From positions 131,902,501-131,966,500 of the forward strand of contig CM075651.1 of the NCBI GenBank assembly GCA_037953625.1: a DNA stretch of 64,000 nucleotides, read 5' to 3'. Under the pieces are notes generated by a model. It was given only the letters and a program-made list of their open reading frames with translations, was not told the DNA's origin and did no database searches. Below are positions 20,771 to 32,528 of this stretch, one piece after another (position 1 is the first letter of the stretch; each line of letters starts with the position of its first letter). Source of the DNA: Crotalaria pallida. Taxonomy: Eukaryota > Streptophyta > Magnoliopsida > Fabales > Fabaceae. Made by a program: the position numbers and the translations under genes.

Positions 20771-21457
20771 AAGGAAGTATGATTGGTAGACAGATTGTGA
20801 ATGTTTCACTGGCATCTAATTTTATTCTATCACATTCGTTATTATTATAATTTCAAAGGTGGTTAAATTTTATCATATATCTTGCTCGGTTTACCCGAGT
20901 ATTACGTAGTGTTCTAAATTTTTAGGTGGAAAAACATTGTTGGATGTAAATCTTTCGGGTTTTGACAAGGAATTTAGCTTAATTTATTTTGAATGAAATA
21001 GCAGGCATGTAATAAAGAAATAGTGGAAACAAATTTAGGAAAATTATTAGTTGGGGGGGGGGCGGGACGGGGGGAGGGGGAGGGGGGTGGGGGGTGGGAT
21101 AGGCGGAAATTAGAAAAATAAATATGGTTCAAACATAGATTGAATTGCTGGTTAAGTTGAATTCACTATATCATAAGCGTAAAAAAGATAAAAATAATTT
21201 AAAAAATTAATTTTTAGCATGTAGTAATATAAATTGCGAGGAATGTGAAAGTCTTAATATCTTAATAGCAACAGTTTTACCTATATGTGTTATGAAAAAA
21301 CATAATAAAAATCAACTATATTGAAAATAGAATGGAAAATACTAATTGAAAACTGGAATATATTAAGAAATAATATTTAAAAGGCACAAAAAAACAAACA
21401 AAAATAACATTACATAAGTTCAGTCCAAAATATAATAAAAAATGTTCGTCACAGAGA
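20771..21457. other. Spacer with a G-rich tract between copy 2 and the Helitron RPA genes
   Basis: No coding region was found. A small hairpin (CTCGG-TTTAC-CCGAG) lies at about 20884-20899, and a very G-rich stretch at 21053-21108. No Helitron terminus (CTRR after a hairpin) could be identified here on either strand. Confidence 0.5.
21053..21108 (+). repeat. G-rich tract with quadruplex-forming pattern
   Basis: About 56 nt are nearly all G, broken by single A, C or T residues. There are more than four runs of at least three G with one- to two-base loops, which fits the G-quadruplex consensus. The surrounding DNA is strongly AT-rich. Confidence 0.8.
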
Positions 21458-21934
21458 TTACAATATTTTGGGGTCAGCTGGAGCATCAACAGATGACTCC
21501 CCAATGAAAGTATCAGAGCCAGAAGGATGAAAATCATCGGAAACCAAGTCAAACCGATTGAGTAGATTTTTCTTCACTGGAAAGATTGTTGGGTCAGTTA
21601 CAGAAGCAGAAGTGGAAAATAAAATAGGTTTGGCAGTAGTCTTCACATTAACAATCTGCAGCATGTATGCGGTAATGTTAAAAAAACAATAAGGCAGATA
21701 AGAGATAAAAAATGGAGTACAATTAGGGCAATCACCACAAGAAATGCAGCTGTTTGTGGCGGAATATTTGCGGCGGTTCTGTTAACCGCCGTCGGTGCTT
21801 AATTTGAAACCCCGAATTTGCGGCGGTTTTATAACCCCCGTAAGTTGCAAGCTCACACGTACACTCCGCACGTACCCTCGTTTCTCACTCACTTCTCACG
21901 CTTCTCACTCTCACTCTCCCTTCTCACTCTCGAG

Positions 21935-22083
21935 CTCCTTCTCACTCTCAAACTCTCCCTTCTCTGCCTTCTCACTCTCAAACTCTCCCTTCTCTGCCTT
22001 CTCACTCTCAAACTCTCAAACGCTGTCCACATAATGCTGTTCGAGTTCATAACGCTGTCCACATAACGCTGTTCGAGTTCAAT
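21935..22083. repeat. Short tandem repeats inside the CACTA element
   Basis: A unit of about 30 bp made of TTCTCACTCTCAAACTCTCC plus a short tail is repeated nearly three times (about 21935-22018). It is followed by a ~32-bp unit (CGCTGTCCACATAA...TTCGAGTTC) repeated twice (about 22020-22083). The following bases have a gene-like splice donor (GATCG then GTGAGTTCC), suggesting captured 5' UTR sequence (inference). Confidence 0.7.
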
Positions 22084-24434
22084 CTCACAAGGATCGGTGA
22101 GTTCCATTCTCAATCTCTCACTCCAGCTTTTAATTTTAGGGTTTCGAATTTTGATTTCTCTATTTCTATACTTTTTTTTTTTTTTGCATTTTAGGGATAG
22201 GAAGAATCTCGTGGAGCAGACGCTTGCAGAACTCTTCTACACTCAAAATCCAGGTTTTCATGCTTCTCATACTTGCATTTCTTTCAATTACTATCACTTA
22301 TTCCAGAACTGTTCGAAATCTGGTTTTCTTAAATTAGGAGTTAACTTATAGTGAGAAACTGAGAATTGATGCATTTTTGAAGTAGTAATTGAACTTTAGA
22401 TTGTTAGATTGCATTTGTTACCAGAACAAGACGCGACAGAACCTTAGAGTCTATGTATATATGATTTAATTGATAAATAGTTGAACAGAATAGGAGGGAG
22501 GAGTTAAATGGTGGATCATTTTGGCTTCACTGAAGAGTGGAACTGAAGGGAACATAGCATATCAGTACCTGTTAGGCACAATCATCCGATCATGTCCACG
22601 TCAATAAAATAACAATTTAAAATGGATGATAGAACCGTTTTTGCAATTATTTCAAAATTAGGTAAAATTTATCACTCTCGCCTCTTTCTCACACTTTGTA
22701 CTATTTTGTTTTGTCTACGTGTCAAACACTGCATAATTTTCTATACTGTATTCTAAGTTGCCTAGATGTGCAAGTGCTTGTGCAAATTTTTTGAATGACA
22801 TTGTGAAGTATCTGTATTTATGACCCAAAAGGCAAACCTGAACCTATGGCTTTCCCTCTAAGCTGGGCCAGGACCAATCATGGCTTCTTGCAATAACAAC
22901 TTTTCCTAAACTCTGTTGCAGGAATGTGCCAAATATTGCCAATATTAATAATAGTTTGTTCTGAACTTTTTTCTTTTCAATATCATAGTGTTTTTTTCTT
23001 TGCACTCTGTTTTTTTTTTTTTGTTTTATTGTGATTGTTTTGATAGCATAGTGTTAACAGCAAAAAGAGTTGGAGCAACTGCAGCTGTTGGCTGTTGCTC
23101 ACACTGTTGAATGTTGGCAAGTAAAAAGCTCTTGCTCATTGTATTTTAGAATAATTCTAAACATGCAAGATAAGTAAAAAATTGAAGCTAATGATGATGG
23201 ATGAAAGGACTATGAATACTATCTTGTGCTTTGATTTTTTTTTCTTTGGTAACACTGTGTTATCATCAAACGAAAAGATAGCAAAACTTGAATCACAAGT
23301 GAATCAGTTAACAACACAACTTGCTGACTATGATGAATTAAAGGCTAAAATTGTTGACTATGATGACATGAAGGCCCAACTTGCTTTTCTTATGCAAATG
23401 GTGAAGAGAAATCCGGTATTTAGTTGTTGTGGTTATGATGTTAATTTCAGCGATTTTTTTTGTTGATTTGATTTCTATCTAATTTGTGATTTGTCTTTTG
23501 ATTTCAGGCAATACATCTTGATTGTGGAACGTCATCATCATACGCACAATTCAAAACTTGATTTGAAAGGTTACCTTTGAGATTCACATGAGTTGGTCTA
23601 TCTCTCTCTTTCTGTGTTTTTGAGAAACTTGCTTATTTGTGTTGTCCTTCCTTCATAATCTAAGTTGGTCTTGTTTATTTGCATTTAGTTAAAGTGATCA
23701 TCACTTGCTGTTAATTGTTTATTTTCTTGGGCTAGTTGAATTGAATGTGTGTCAGTGAGAGTTCAGACCTATTTTTATGTCACTGTTCTTTTAATTGTAA
23801 CAAGAAGATGAAAAGTCTGCACTAGTGAGAGTTCAGACCTATTTTTCACCTATTTTTTCATGACCAAGTCCCTTTGTATTTAATTTAGTAGAGCTAAACT
23901 TGTAACTTATTCTCTTTTTTTCCCTTGCGTCTTGTAAATGATGCTCGTTCTAATATGAGTGCTGCCCGTATGGATATATTTTATGCACCTCTTGGTGGTT
24001 CAAAAGATGTTACTACTAACTGCTTTAAGAAAACATGTCACAATGTTAAATGTATATTGGGGACTAATGATATTATTGTTATTTGCCTAACAATCTCCAG
24101 TTCCTTGAATTCTTTGACAGCCAATACTCAATAGCCAGTGCTTAAAATCTTGAATTCTATTAAGATATGTTTCAGATGTATCAATCTCTTCCTCTACTTA
24201 ATTTTTTGTTAGCAGAATCATCCATTCTAGATTTTTTTTTCAATTTCCGCTTGGAACCTCTGAAGTTACTCCAGTACTACTGTTATTTATAAAGGATGTA
24301 CTTACTGTATCTTTTGAGAGAATATTTGTGGCTTGAATTTCTAGTCATATTGTTGCATGTTAGTTCTTGAGCAGCCATATATGACCATGCAGTTGTATTT
24401 TGAAATTTTTAAAATTTGTGCTTAACGTGTACAG

Positions 24435-24526
24435 GAAATAGACGAGCTATGTGATGAATGGGTTCCAGAACCCCTTAATCCTTCTCTTAATGAAGATCTG
24501 CTGTATGAACCCCCAGTGCTAGAGAG
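24435..24526 (+). pseudogene. Captured exon fragment of LCB1 (serine palmitoyltransferase subunit 1) inside the CACTA element
   Basis: A 92-bp exon-like segment is bounded by AG (24433-24434) and GT (24527-24528). It translates as EIDELCDEWVPEPL, a variable stretch, then EPPVLE. This pattern is characteristic of the N-terminal region of plant LCB1, just before the pyridoxal-phosphate enzyme fold. LCB1 with LCB2 condenses serine and palmitoyl-CoA in sphingolipid synthesis at the ER. Only this exon was recognised; the following sequence returns to non-LCB1 DNA with stops. Capture by the CACTA element (transduplication) is the simplest explanation. Identification is from memory of the family, not a search. 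Confidence 0.75.
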
Positions 24527-27500
24527 GTGATAATGATTTCTCTAATTGATGCACCCTCGTTTGTTTTTCTTGCTTTGAGAAGCAGTAAAATTTAACCAAG
24601 AAAATTACAAGGAATGGAGGGCCTAACAACACTACCACATTGGAAGGTTCAAAGGAAAAAGGAATCCTTTATTTGTTAGGGCATATTATTTTTTCAGCTT
24701 TTGGTTAAATAAAATTGGCAAGTTTGCTTGCAGTGCAGTAGTGGTTGATTAGATTTTGACTAATTAGATACTACTTTGCTTTCTGCAGAATATCTCAGAG
24801 CTTTGGCTGCGCTGCTCTTGTCTATGAGAAATTGAATTAAAATGAGGACAATGATCACAAAGCTTAAATAGTAGAAATTTTGGTGTTGTTTGAGCATAAT
24901 CAAAGAACCAGTTACTTTTCAATGGAAATGTCCTATAACACTATCTATCTATCAAGCTCCTTCAAACACTATGTATACTTGAAATCATACATGTATTTTG
25001 TTAGATGTGAAGATGGAACAAGAAGTTTAATATGTATTGATAGTGTTATCTTTGAGTTTAGAAGTTTTAAAAATTGTTTTGCTAATGTTATTTCTCTTTT
25101 CAAATTTATTGATATATTATAAGTTTCTAAAACTCTAATTAGAAGCATAAATCTAAAACAAAAAAAGACAATATTTTTTTCCTATTTTATTTTTTTTTTA
25201 AAATATTTGCGGGGGTTACAGAACAGCTGCAAATTCAGAGTAAAACCAACCGTGATATTAGCGGCGGTTTACAACAGCCACGAATTTATTGTGAAAAATA
25301 GCGTTTCTATTTGCGACGGTTATAGAACAGCTGCAAGTTCAGAGTAAAAATCAACCTCGATATTTGCGGCGGTTTACAACAGCCACGAATTTGATGTGAG
25401 AAATAACCTTGTTATTTGCGGCAGTTATAAACCCCCGCAAATTTTCGCGTCGAAATTCTGCAGCAGTTGTCAGAGTCGCCGCAAAATATGACTCTCGACG
25501 GCCGGCTCTGCGTGAGTTTTTGAACCGCCGCAAATATATTTTGCGACGGTTATAACCGCCGCAAATGACATAATTTAACCGCCGCAACTTGCCCGTTTTT
25601 TTGTAGTGAATTGAGTGATACCGACAGGTTGGTTAGGTTTGTGGGCATGAGGTCCGACGTCTTCTGGGTCAACTTCAGGAAAGATGAAGGAAGTAACATC
25701 CTACCAGATTTGGAAAAATATGAATTATAAGATTATGACTTAAATTAATTTAAGATGAATAATCTAAATAAAATGAAGAATTAAAATAGTATTACAAAAA
25801 CTAAAAACAAACATAATAAGTGTACCTTGGTAGGAGAAGAATCAAGAAAATATGATTGGAACATGTCACAAGTTTTGATAAAGGAGTATAAAGGAGAAGA
25901 TTGAAAGGAAGATCCAACCTTGACCGATATCTTAAATAAAAAACTTCTATCAACCAAAGAATCCATGATCTTGGCATAAGGAAATGCATCAAACTGGTGG
26001 AGAAGAAAAAATATAAATTTAATTAAGTGGTTTAAGATTATCTATGAAAAAGACAGGTTATGTAATAAATAAAACCTGAGTAGAAATGTTAAGCAAATCT
26101 TGGCATGAATGAGATATGAGAAATCTAGCATCTCGGTCTAACATAACAAATGTAGCCGCGGAATTACAATCTCGAACAGCAAGCTTAAGTACGTAGCTGA
26201 GCAAAGAATATGAAATATTAAAAACATAACAAATAACAAAGAATAAATGGAAAAAAATGAAAATAACAAATAAACATAACATAACTAATATTAATAATTA
26301 ATTACATAAAAGGAAAAAAATTTTAAATTATGTACCGAGGAACAAAGCGGAAAACAAACTTGTCACAATTCTCACAGAATAGTGCACCAGACTTCAATAA
26401 AAGAGATCTCTTGCAAATGCATTCGTTGAAGGCCCAATGAAACGAAGTATCAAGTCCGACAATGGTGGCAAAGACGACATATATACCACTCTGAATTACC
26501 ATATTAGAAAAATAGGACACATACTATATGAAAATATAATAAATGGAAAAAATGAACAGATAAAACATTAAAGTATTTAATAACGTACTTCAGTAACATG
26601 TTAAAGTTGATCAAGCATAACATAAGGATAGGAAACCATAAACTGATCCAGAATAAAAGATTTCTTCTGCGTGGTAACAGCAGGTGGAAGGTAATCAAAG
26701 AAACCATGTTGATTCAGCCTGGTTTATTTTTTTCAAACCAAAGAAATACATATCAATTTAAAAAGCGTAAAAGGAAAAAAAATTATGACCAAATTTCATA
26801 TTAGCACGCAGAGACATCACACCTGATCCTTATTTGAAGAGCTTCAGGGACATCAGGATTAAATAACAGATTTGATATCCCAGGAATAGCATGGAGAACA
26901 ATCCTACCTATTTGAAAGTTAAATAAAAAAAAACTCAATATGATATAAATATAACAAAAGATAGAGACTGGAAGTAGAAATCAATACCATTGTATATTTG
27001 CATCCTTCCAAGTTGAATAACGACTACAACTCCAACTGAATTATTTGATGCAAAAAACTCGTTGAGCTCAAATACATGTTCCCCAAACAAGCAACAGTCA
27101 ACAGTACCACTGGGAATAGAGTAAATAAACAATAAAAATATTAAAACGAAAAATAAAAAACCATTAAATATAACACACACACTTGCAAATACACTTACTA
27201 TTGATTAGATAATTCAAGCATTACAGAGGGAGATATAATGCCATTCCTATGATAGGTAACCTCGTTTGTAACAGCGGTCAAAAGGCCAATTACATCTATT
27301 AAAACAAAATGCAGCTTTGGTCACTTATGTTAAAATTTTTGTAAAAGAGTGAAATTCAAGAGTAAAAAAAAATGGTCGAAAATATATACAGATATTACCT
27401 CGCAAAATATCACTGGTGTAATAAGGCATAAAAACAGTGTCTACACTACCAAAGGAGAAAGAGTGGGTTGGAATCATGCTACACTTGTCAGGTTTCACTT

Positions 27501-27910
27501 GTGTAAATTCATTAAATGACAAAACACAAGGATGAGAGGTCCAACGGAACTTCCCAATGCTTGGTACACTTGAAATGGATGTGGTAGTATATGCAACTCC
27601 CTCTTGCAATAAGCTAAGAAACTTTGAAAAATAAGCGTCACAAACACGCCCTTGTATTTTAGTGCCCTTGATGAAAAATTTGATGAAATTGTAAGTAATA
27701 TGCACGGTGATAAAGAAAATGTAAAAGTAATAGAAAAATTTTGATAAAATGGTAACATACATATGAATCAACAAGAAGCAGGTGAAGTTCAGTTTGGGGA
27801 ACACCATCACAAACACCGTGAACAACAGCAGAATGGATAACACGGACCTTCACATTCCAAGATGCCCATTCCAGTGATACAGAAGTTAAAGGGAAAATAT
27901 TAAAAGACAT

Positions 27911-28955
27911 TATGAGCACAGAAACGATGATATTTCGATTTTTGAAAGAGTGTGAGTCTAAGCACTGGAAGAACGAGGTAGATTTTATAACATAAGGTTA
28001 AAAGAATGATGAATGGTTCTAGTATAATACAAAATGAGGATAAAAATCTAGTACAAAAAAAAACAAAAGACAAACGTACTTTTGACCAAAAAAACTACAA
28101 TAAATTATATAGCTTTGTAGCTAGTATAGTAGGGCTGCTATTTATTGCTGTATAAAAGTGGCCAGACATGCTAGTACATGAATGTAGATGACGAAGCTGA
28201 TAAAGAAGTAAGTCGCAGCTATGAACTGAAGTTACAAAAAGGAAATTAGAGTACATAGCAATAAATGAGGACTCACAGTAGATACCATATCCGAGCATTA
28301 AATTAAAACTGACAGTACAAGAGACTAATAAATATACACGTTGCGTAACAAAAACTCTTGTTAAGAAGAGGGGTTAAATAAAATGGTGTATAACGTGATT
28401 TTTTTAGGATACTGATATTGATAATCGCAGTAAGTGGATGGTATTCAGTTAAGCTAGAATGAAAAAAAACAAAAAAAAAATAAATAATAAGTATTATCCT
28501 GATTTATGTTTTTATAAAACCGAAAATATACTTTGAATTTTAGGAATATTATTTGATGAAAATTTGAGACATAGATAGATATATTAAGGGTATAAGAAAT
28601 ATTGGATTTATTCCTTATTTGGGAGTGGTGAGGATAAATAAAAACAAATTAGTAGGTTAAAAACTAATGAAAGGGAATAAGAAAACGGTGATCCAGGATT
28701 ACATTACTTTATAGCACAGATATGAAATATGTGAGAATTAAATAATCACATAAATTATAAACATAGACCATAAATTTAAGATACAAAATAATATTACATA
28801 AACAAAGGTCCACTAAGATAAACATTACAAGGAATATAGAGACAAATACATTAAATTGGATAACATAACATAATTTAACAAATTTACATGGAAATTCAAG
28901 TGTTCAAGATAACAAAACCAAAGATCGAGACATATTATAAGGAAATACAATAAAT
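27911..28955 (-). other. Spacer between RPA copies B and C in the Helitron
   Basis: These 1.0 kb of AT-rich DNA hold no recognisable exon. The short - strand ORF at 28095-28298 has no domain. The promoter of RPA copy C presumably lies here (inference). Confidence 0.5.
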
Positions 28956-30848
28956 TCAAAAAGGATTAGGAAGAAAGTCAGCAATGTTGAGAAAATCTGT
29001 GGTGGAGGAGACTGATTCATTTTGAGAATTAACATTAATTGACGAAGACCCTATGCATGGGGCATTCTTTGAAGCTTTGAGAGATTGGGGATGGAAATTT
29101 TGGTCATATTCAGAAACCAAGCTCTTCTTCGTAAATTCTTTGGAATGACATGCAACAAGAGAATCAATGAATGATTTGCCTTTCAACTGATGTGGCTAAG
29201 AAAAAGAGGTGGAGAAAATAAAATCAATATATAAATAAATTAATGTATAGAAAATATTTATATAAATAAAAACCACTAATAGAATTTATACATTACAAAT
29301 CTGAGAAGGAGCTGCAACAAATGAATGAAAAGTTTCTTCAAGATCAGGGAAAGGCGGGCGGAAAATAAGCTGTATAGGTTTTAAAGTTATGTAACAAAGA
29401 GTATAAATATTTTGTTCACCAAATAGACATAATTAAATCATTACCCTATGAGGGGTGACACAAGCGGCAGGGGGGAAAAAGGCTGCACTGTTGCTACCAG
29501 CTTCACCAATCCGTATAATAAAATATTCGGGGTTGGAAGGATTTTCCCGAGCAATCTTTACTTCAATCTTCATATTGAAACGGTAACCAAACAATGATGA
29601 AAGTACTGATGGATACGTATTCAGAATTGACCCCTACACCAATGGCAAGGTTAATATCGTATTAAAAAAAATTACAAAATAAAAAAAGAAAGTTACAGAT
29701 GCATCAAGTGGAAATAGATCAGAGCATGGTTTCTTATAGAGAACACGAGCATCACGGTCAAGGAGAATCACTGTAAGTGTTCCAGATGAATCACTAACAA
29801 CCAGAGGAATACGATACCTAGTTAAAAGGGAAAAGGTTATAACGCAAAACATATTGTTAACGGTTGTAAGAATATGGGTTATGGACAAAGATATTAAAAT
29901 TACTTGGGTAAAGGGTTATTGACAATGGAGGAACAGACTCCACACATTGACATCGCGGAGTAGTCCAACAACATGGCAGAGCAAGAGCATTCATGTGTTA
30001 ACCAAGGAATATCAGTGGAAAGGCCAAGAATAGTGCAAAGAACATGGTAGTATCCAGGCTGAAAAAGAATATAAATAAGGGAATACAAAACATGAAATAA
30101 CAAGGAAAATATAATACATTACATAATATGTTTAGGAATAATGAATGATACCTTTGTTATTTTCCTCAAAAGCGCAATATCAATAGGATTAGTATTACCC
30201 ATTAGTTGTTGATGGATAGTAACACCAGTGGAAACCAATGAAAATATTGGAGGGGAAGAACCAAACCCTTGCAATATCATCCTAAGTAGGTAATAAAAAA
30301 AATATAAAAAAGGAATGGTAATATATAATAATTACAGTACACAGTTATTGGCAAAATTATACCTTCTACGGAAAGCGATGATATCAGGTATATCAGAATC
30401 AAACATCATCCTAGATGTAAATAACACGGTGTGGAAAACAACTCGACCTGGCAAAATATATAAATAATATTGTGAGAAATGGTAAATAGTCACTTTTAAT
30501 ATAATGATACAAGATAATAAATTTAGTTAAAAAAATGTATACCACGATTGAATTTAGGCTTAGCAAGCTTCATGAGCAATAAAATTGTCTTATCCTTTCT
30601 ACGATTGGTATATGCTACGAAGTCGTCAATGTAGTGATCAAGTGAAAGGCAGTCAAATGATCCACTGAATTGGAAAAAAAATTATGAAATATAGTACGCA
30701 GAAATAGTAGTACCATTGACCTTTATAATAGATTAATGGTTGAATACTTACTGATCATTGCATAGTTCTAATCCAATAACACGGCCTTGATAACCATCAC
30801 TCACAAATGTTTTTTCTAAAGAAACAGCGGTAACAACTCCAGTAAAAT
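28956..30848 (-). pseudogene. RPA70-like gene, copy B (5' exons missing)
   Basis: The first exon seen starts at about 30848 (DFTGVVTAVSLEKTFVSDGY), equivalent to the third exon of copies A and C, so the two N-terminal OB exons are absent. Then follow GSFDCLSLDHYIDDFVAYTN (about 30665-30541), RVVFHTVLFTSRMMFDSDIP and an exon ending IDIALLRKITK. The zinc-ribbon exon reads CSCSAMLLDYSAMSMCGVC (about 30060-29905). C-terminal OB exons have VILLDRDARVLYKKPCSDLF and later FIIRIGEAGSN. The last exons end at 28956 (LNIADFLPNPF). Present exons are open, but without its N-terminus it is unlikely to encode a normal RPA70. The missing part coincides with the tandem-repeat block at 31.06-31.57 kb. Confidence 0.7.
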
Positions 30849-31064
30849 CTAAGATGAAATAAAAATGTTATAATAAAACACAAATGAGTTAAAGAATAAA
30901 TTTAATTTAGGTAACTATGCGTAAAAAGGAAAAATATTTCACAAATTTAAATTAGTTGTTATCGAACTAACATACTATTGTGTACTTTTATACAATTAAC
31001 TCTACAAGAAATTATAGGAAAGGAAATTCCGAGAAAAAAAACAGATCAGTAAATCAATCTACCA

Positions 31065-31565
31065 CAGTGAGCCAATTCCGAACAATTACAGATCGAATCT
31101 CGGTGCTCCCGCTGTTAGATTGCTTATCAACAAAGGCCGAGCAGGTGCCTAGCAAGCTCAGTGTGTCCCACTGTTAGCTTGCTCATTAACCAAAGCGGAC
31201 CAAGGTCCGAGCAAACGCGGTGTTCTCGCCGTTAACTTGCGCATTAACAAATACCGAGCAAATTCAGAACGAATATCGAGCAAGTGTCGGTGTTCTCGCT
31301 GGTAGCTTGTTCATCAACTAATGTCGAGCAAGTGCGAAGCAAGTTCAGTGTTCTCACTGTTAGCAAGCTCAGTCCCGGGCAAGTACCGAGCAAGCTCAGT
31401 GTTCTCACTGTTAGCTTGCTCATCAAATATGTAATAGCAAGTTCCGAGCAAACTCAGTGTTGTCCTTGTTAGTTTTCGCATCAACTAAGTCCGAGCAAGC
31501 GGCGAGGAACCTCTGTGTTCTCTTTGTTAACTTGCTCATCAACTACGGCCGACCAAATCCCGAGC
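31065..31565. repeat. Degenerate tandem repeat with internal inverted motifs (GAGCAAGCT / AGCTTGCTC)
   Basis: About seven imperfect units of roughly 60-75 bp share blocks such as CCGAGCAAG, CTCAGTGTTCTCACTGTTAG and CTTGCTCATCAAC. GAGCAAGC and GCTTGCTC are reverse complements, so each unit can fold. GC content is well above the flanks. The array lies where the first exons of RPA copy B would be expected. Insertion of an unidentified repeat element is the likely origin; no clear terminal repeats or target duplication were found. Confidence 0.7.
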
Positions 31566-32528
31566 AATTACCATATCATGAAATGAATCTACCAAATTGA
31601 GCTGGTCAGATATTAATTTGAGACAAAGTGGTCGATAAAAAAATTAAAAAAATTAATATGATCTGGAAAAAAGGACAATCACTGAAAGATTACAATTAAT
31701 AAAAAACGCATATAGGGATTAAGATTATAAACGGTAATGACTTAAAAGCTCGGCTTTAGTACCATTAAGAATATTGAAGTTGATATTGGATCGGCAACAT
31801 AATCCACCTTATGAATTGAGACAACACACAAGTATATTCAGATATGGACGAGCAAAAGATACTAAAATTCATTATCAACAAGAAATATAGGGAGTTAGGA
31901 TAATCTCGTTGATACACAATGTTTGATTATAGATAAGGAGTTAGCTTTGCAAGATATTATGGAAGAGAAAAAATCGAAATCAAACACATGGTAATAAATA
32001 ATTGAAAAAGCGGATCCGACCACATAATGAGTTAAACATACTGGGACGATAAAAAGGTGAAAAAAGGTCGAAATAACAAAAATAAACAACAATTGTTGTG
32101 ACAGAATAAATAATGTAGCATCACAGCTGGGGAAAAAACTCTAAAACGTAAATGACTATAACATTGTTTTCGTGGCATTATAAGTATTAAAAGATGATAA
32201 GAAGATCGATATAAAAAGCCCACAAATCACACATATACACATATCAACAATATTTATGGGTGACCAGGAGATAAAGAAAAAAAAAACCTTTTAAAAATAA
32301 AACGACCGGACAATATAATATGACATCAGATGAGTTTAAAAAGGGTCAAAAGATCAAACTTAAAAATATGAAGATAGATAAGTTCTAAAAAATTACTGAA
32401 ACATGGATAGAGCTGACAAAAATATATATACATGTCTGGTTGAACATAAAAAGGAAATTTCGGAAAAGTATTAAACAGATGAAGGTACATTAGTTTACAC
32501 AATGTAATTTAAAGGCAAAAAAAAATAA
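31566..32528. other. Unassigned AT-rich spacer upstream of RPA copy B and downstream of RepHel
   Basis: No domain-bearing ORF was found in these 1.0 kb; short - strand ORFs are hydrophobic and look spurious. The region contains the 3' flank of the Rep-helicase gene. Confidence 0.5.

Larger units (their letters stand above)
21733..25608. mobile_element. Non-autonomous CACTA (En/Spm) transposon inserted in RPA copy C
   Basis: The left end is CACCACAAGAAAT (one mismatch to CACTACAAGAAA) and the right end is TTTTTTTGTAGTG, the inverted CACTA terminus. A 3-bp target duplication AAT flanks it (21730-21732 and 25609-25611). Both ends have subterminal repeats of the TTTGCGGCGGTT type in both orientations (about 21760-21840 and 25200-25590), as expected for CACTA. 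No transposase (TNPD-like) gene is visible in the 3876 bp. A short coiled-coil ORF at about 23240-23430 (KIAKLESQVNQLTTQLADYD) could be a remnant of a plant En/Spm-type protein, but this is weak. Confidence 0.88.
21458..27910 (-). pseudogene. RPA70-like gene, copy C, split by a CACTA element
   Basis: Exons read downward from ATG 27910. The first is an OB-fold start (MSFNIFPLTSVSLEWASWNVKVRV), then IQGRVCDAYFSKFLSLL (about 27672-27399) and DVIGLLTAVTNEVTYHRNG (about 27296-27200). Next come GTVDCCLFGEHVFELNEFF, RIVLHAIPGISNLLFNPDV, and an exon with a probable premature TAA at 26601-26603. A zinc-ribbon exon follows (CICKRSLLLKSGALFCENC, about 26342-26497), then a C-terminal OB exon (FVMLDRDARFLISHSCQDLL). 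The next-to-last coding segment, about 25610-25700, runs into the CACTA element. The final exon, about 21660-21458, lies on the other side (VKTTAKPILFSTSASVTDP). RPA70 proteins bind single-stranded DNA; Helitron versions presumably assist rolling-circle replication. Exon edges are approximate. Confidence 0.7.

Noticed and set aside
20884..20925. Hairpin CTCGG-TTTAC-CCGAG followed by CTAA as a Helitron 3' end
   Set aside because: The distance is too long, the following base is A rather than T, and it would be on the strand opposite to the Helitron genes.
30994..31010. CTCTACAAGAAAT as the end of another CACTA element
   Set aside because: It is one base off the CACTA start, and no matching inverted end, subterminal repeats or 3-bp duplication were found.
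31065..31565. Tandem block as CRISPR array or rRNA spacer
   Set aside because: Units are degenerate without spacers, and no rRNA genes are present.
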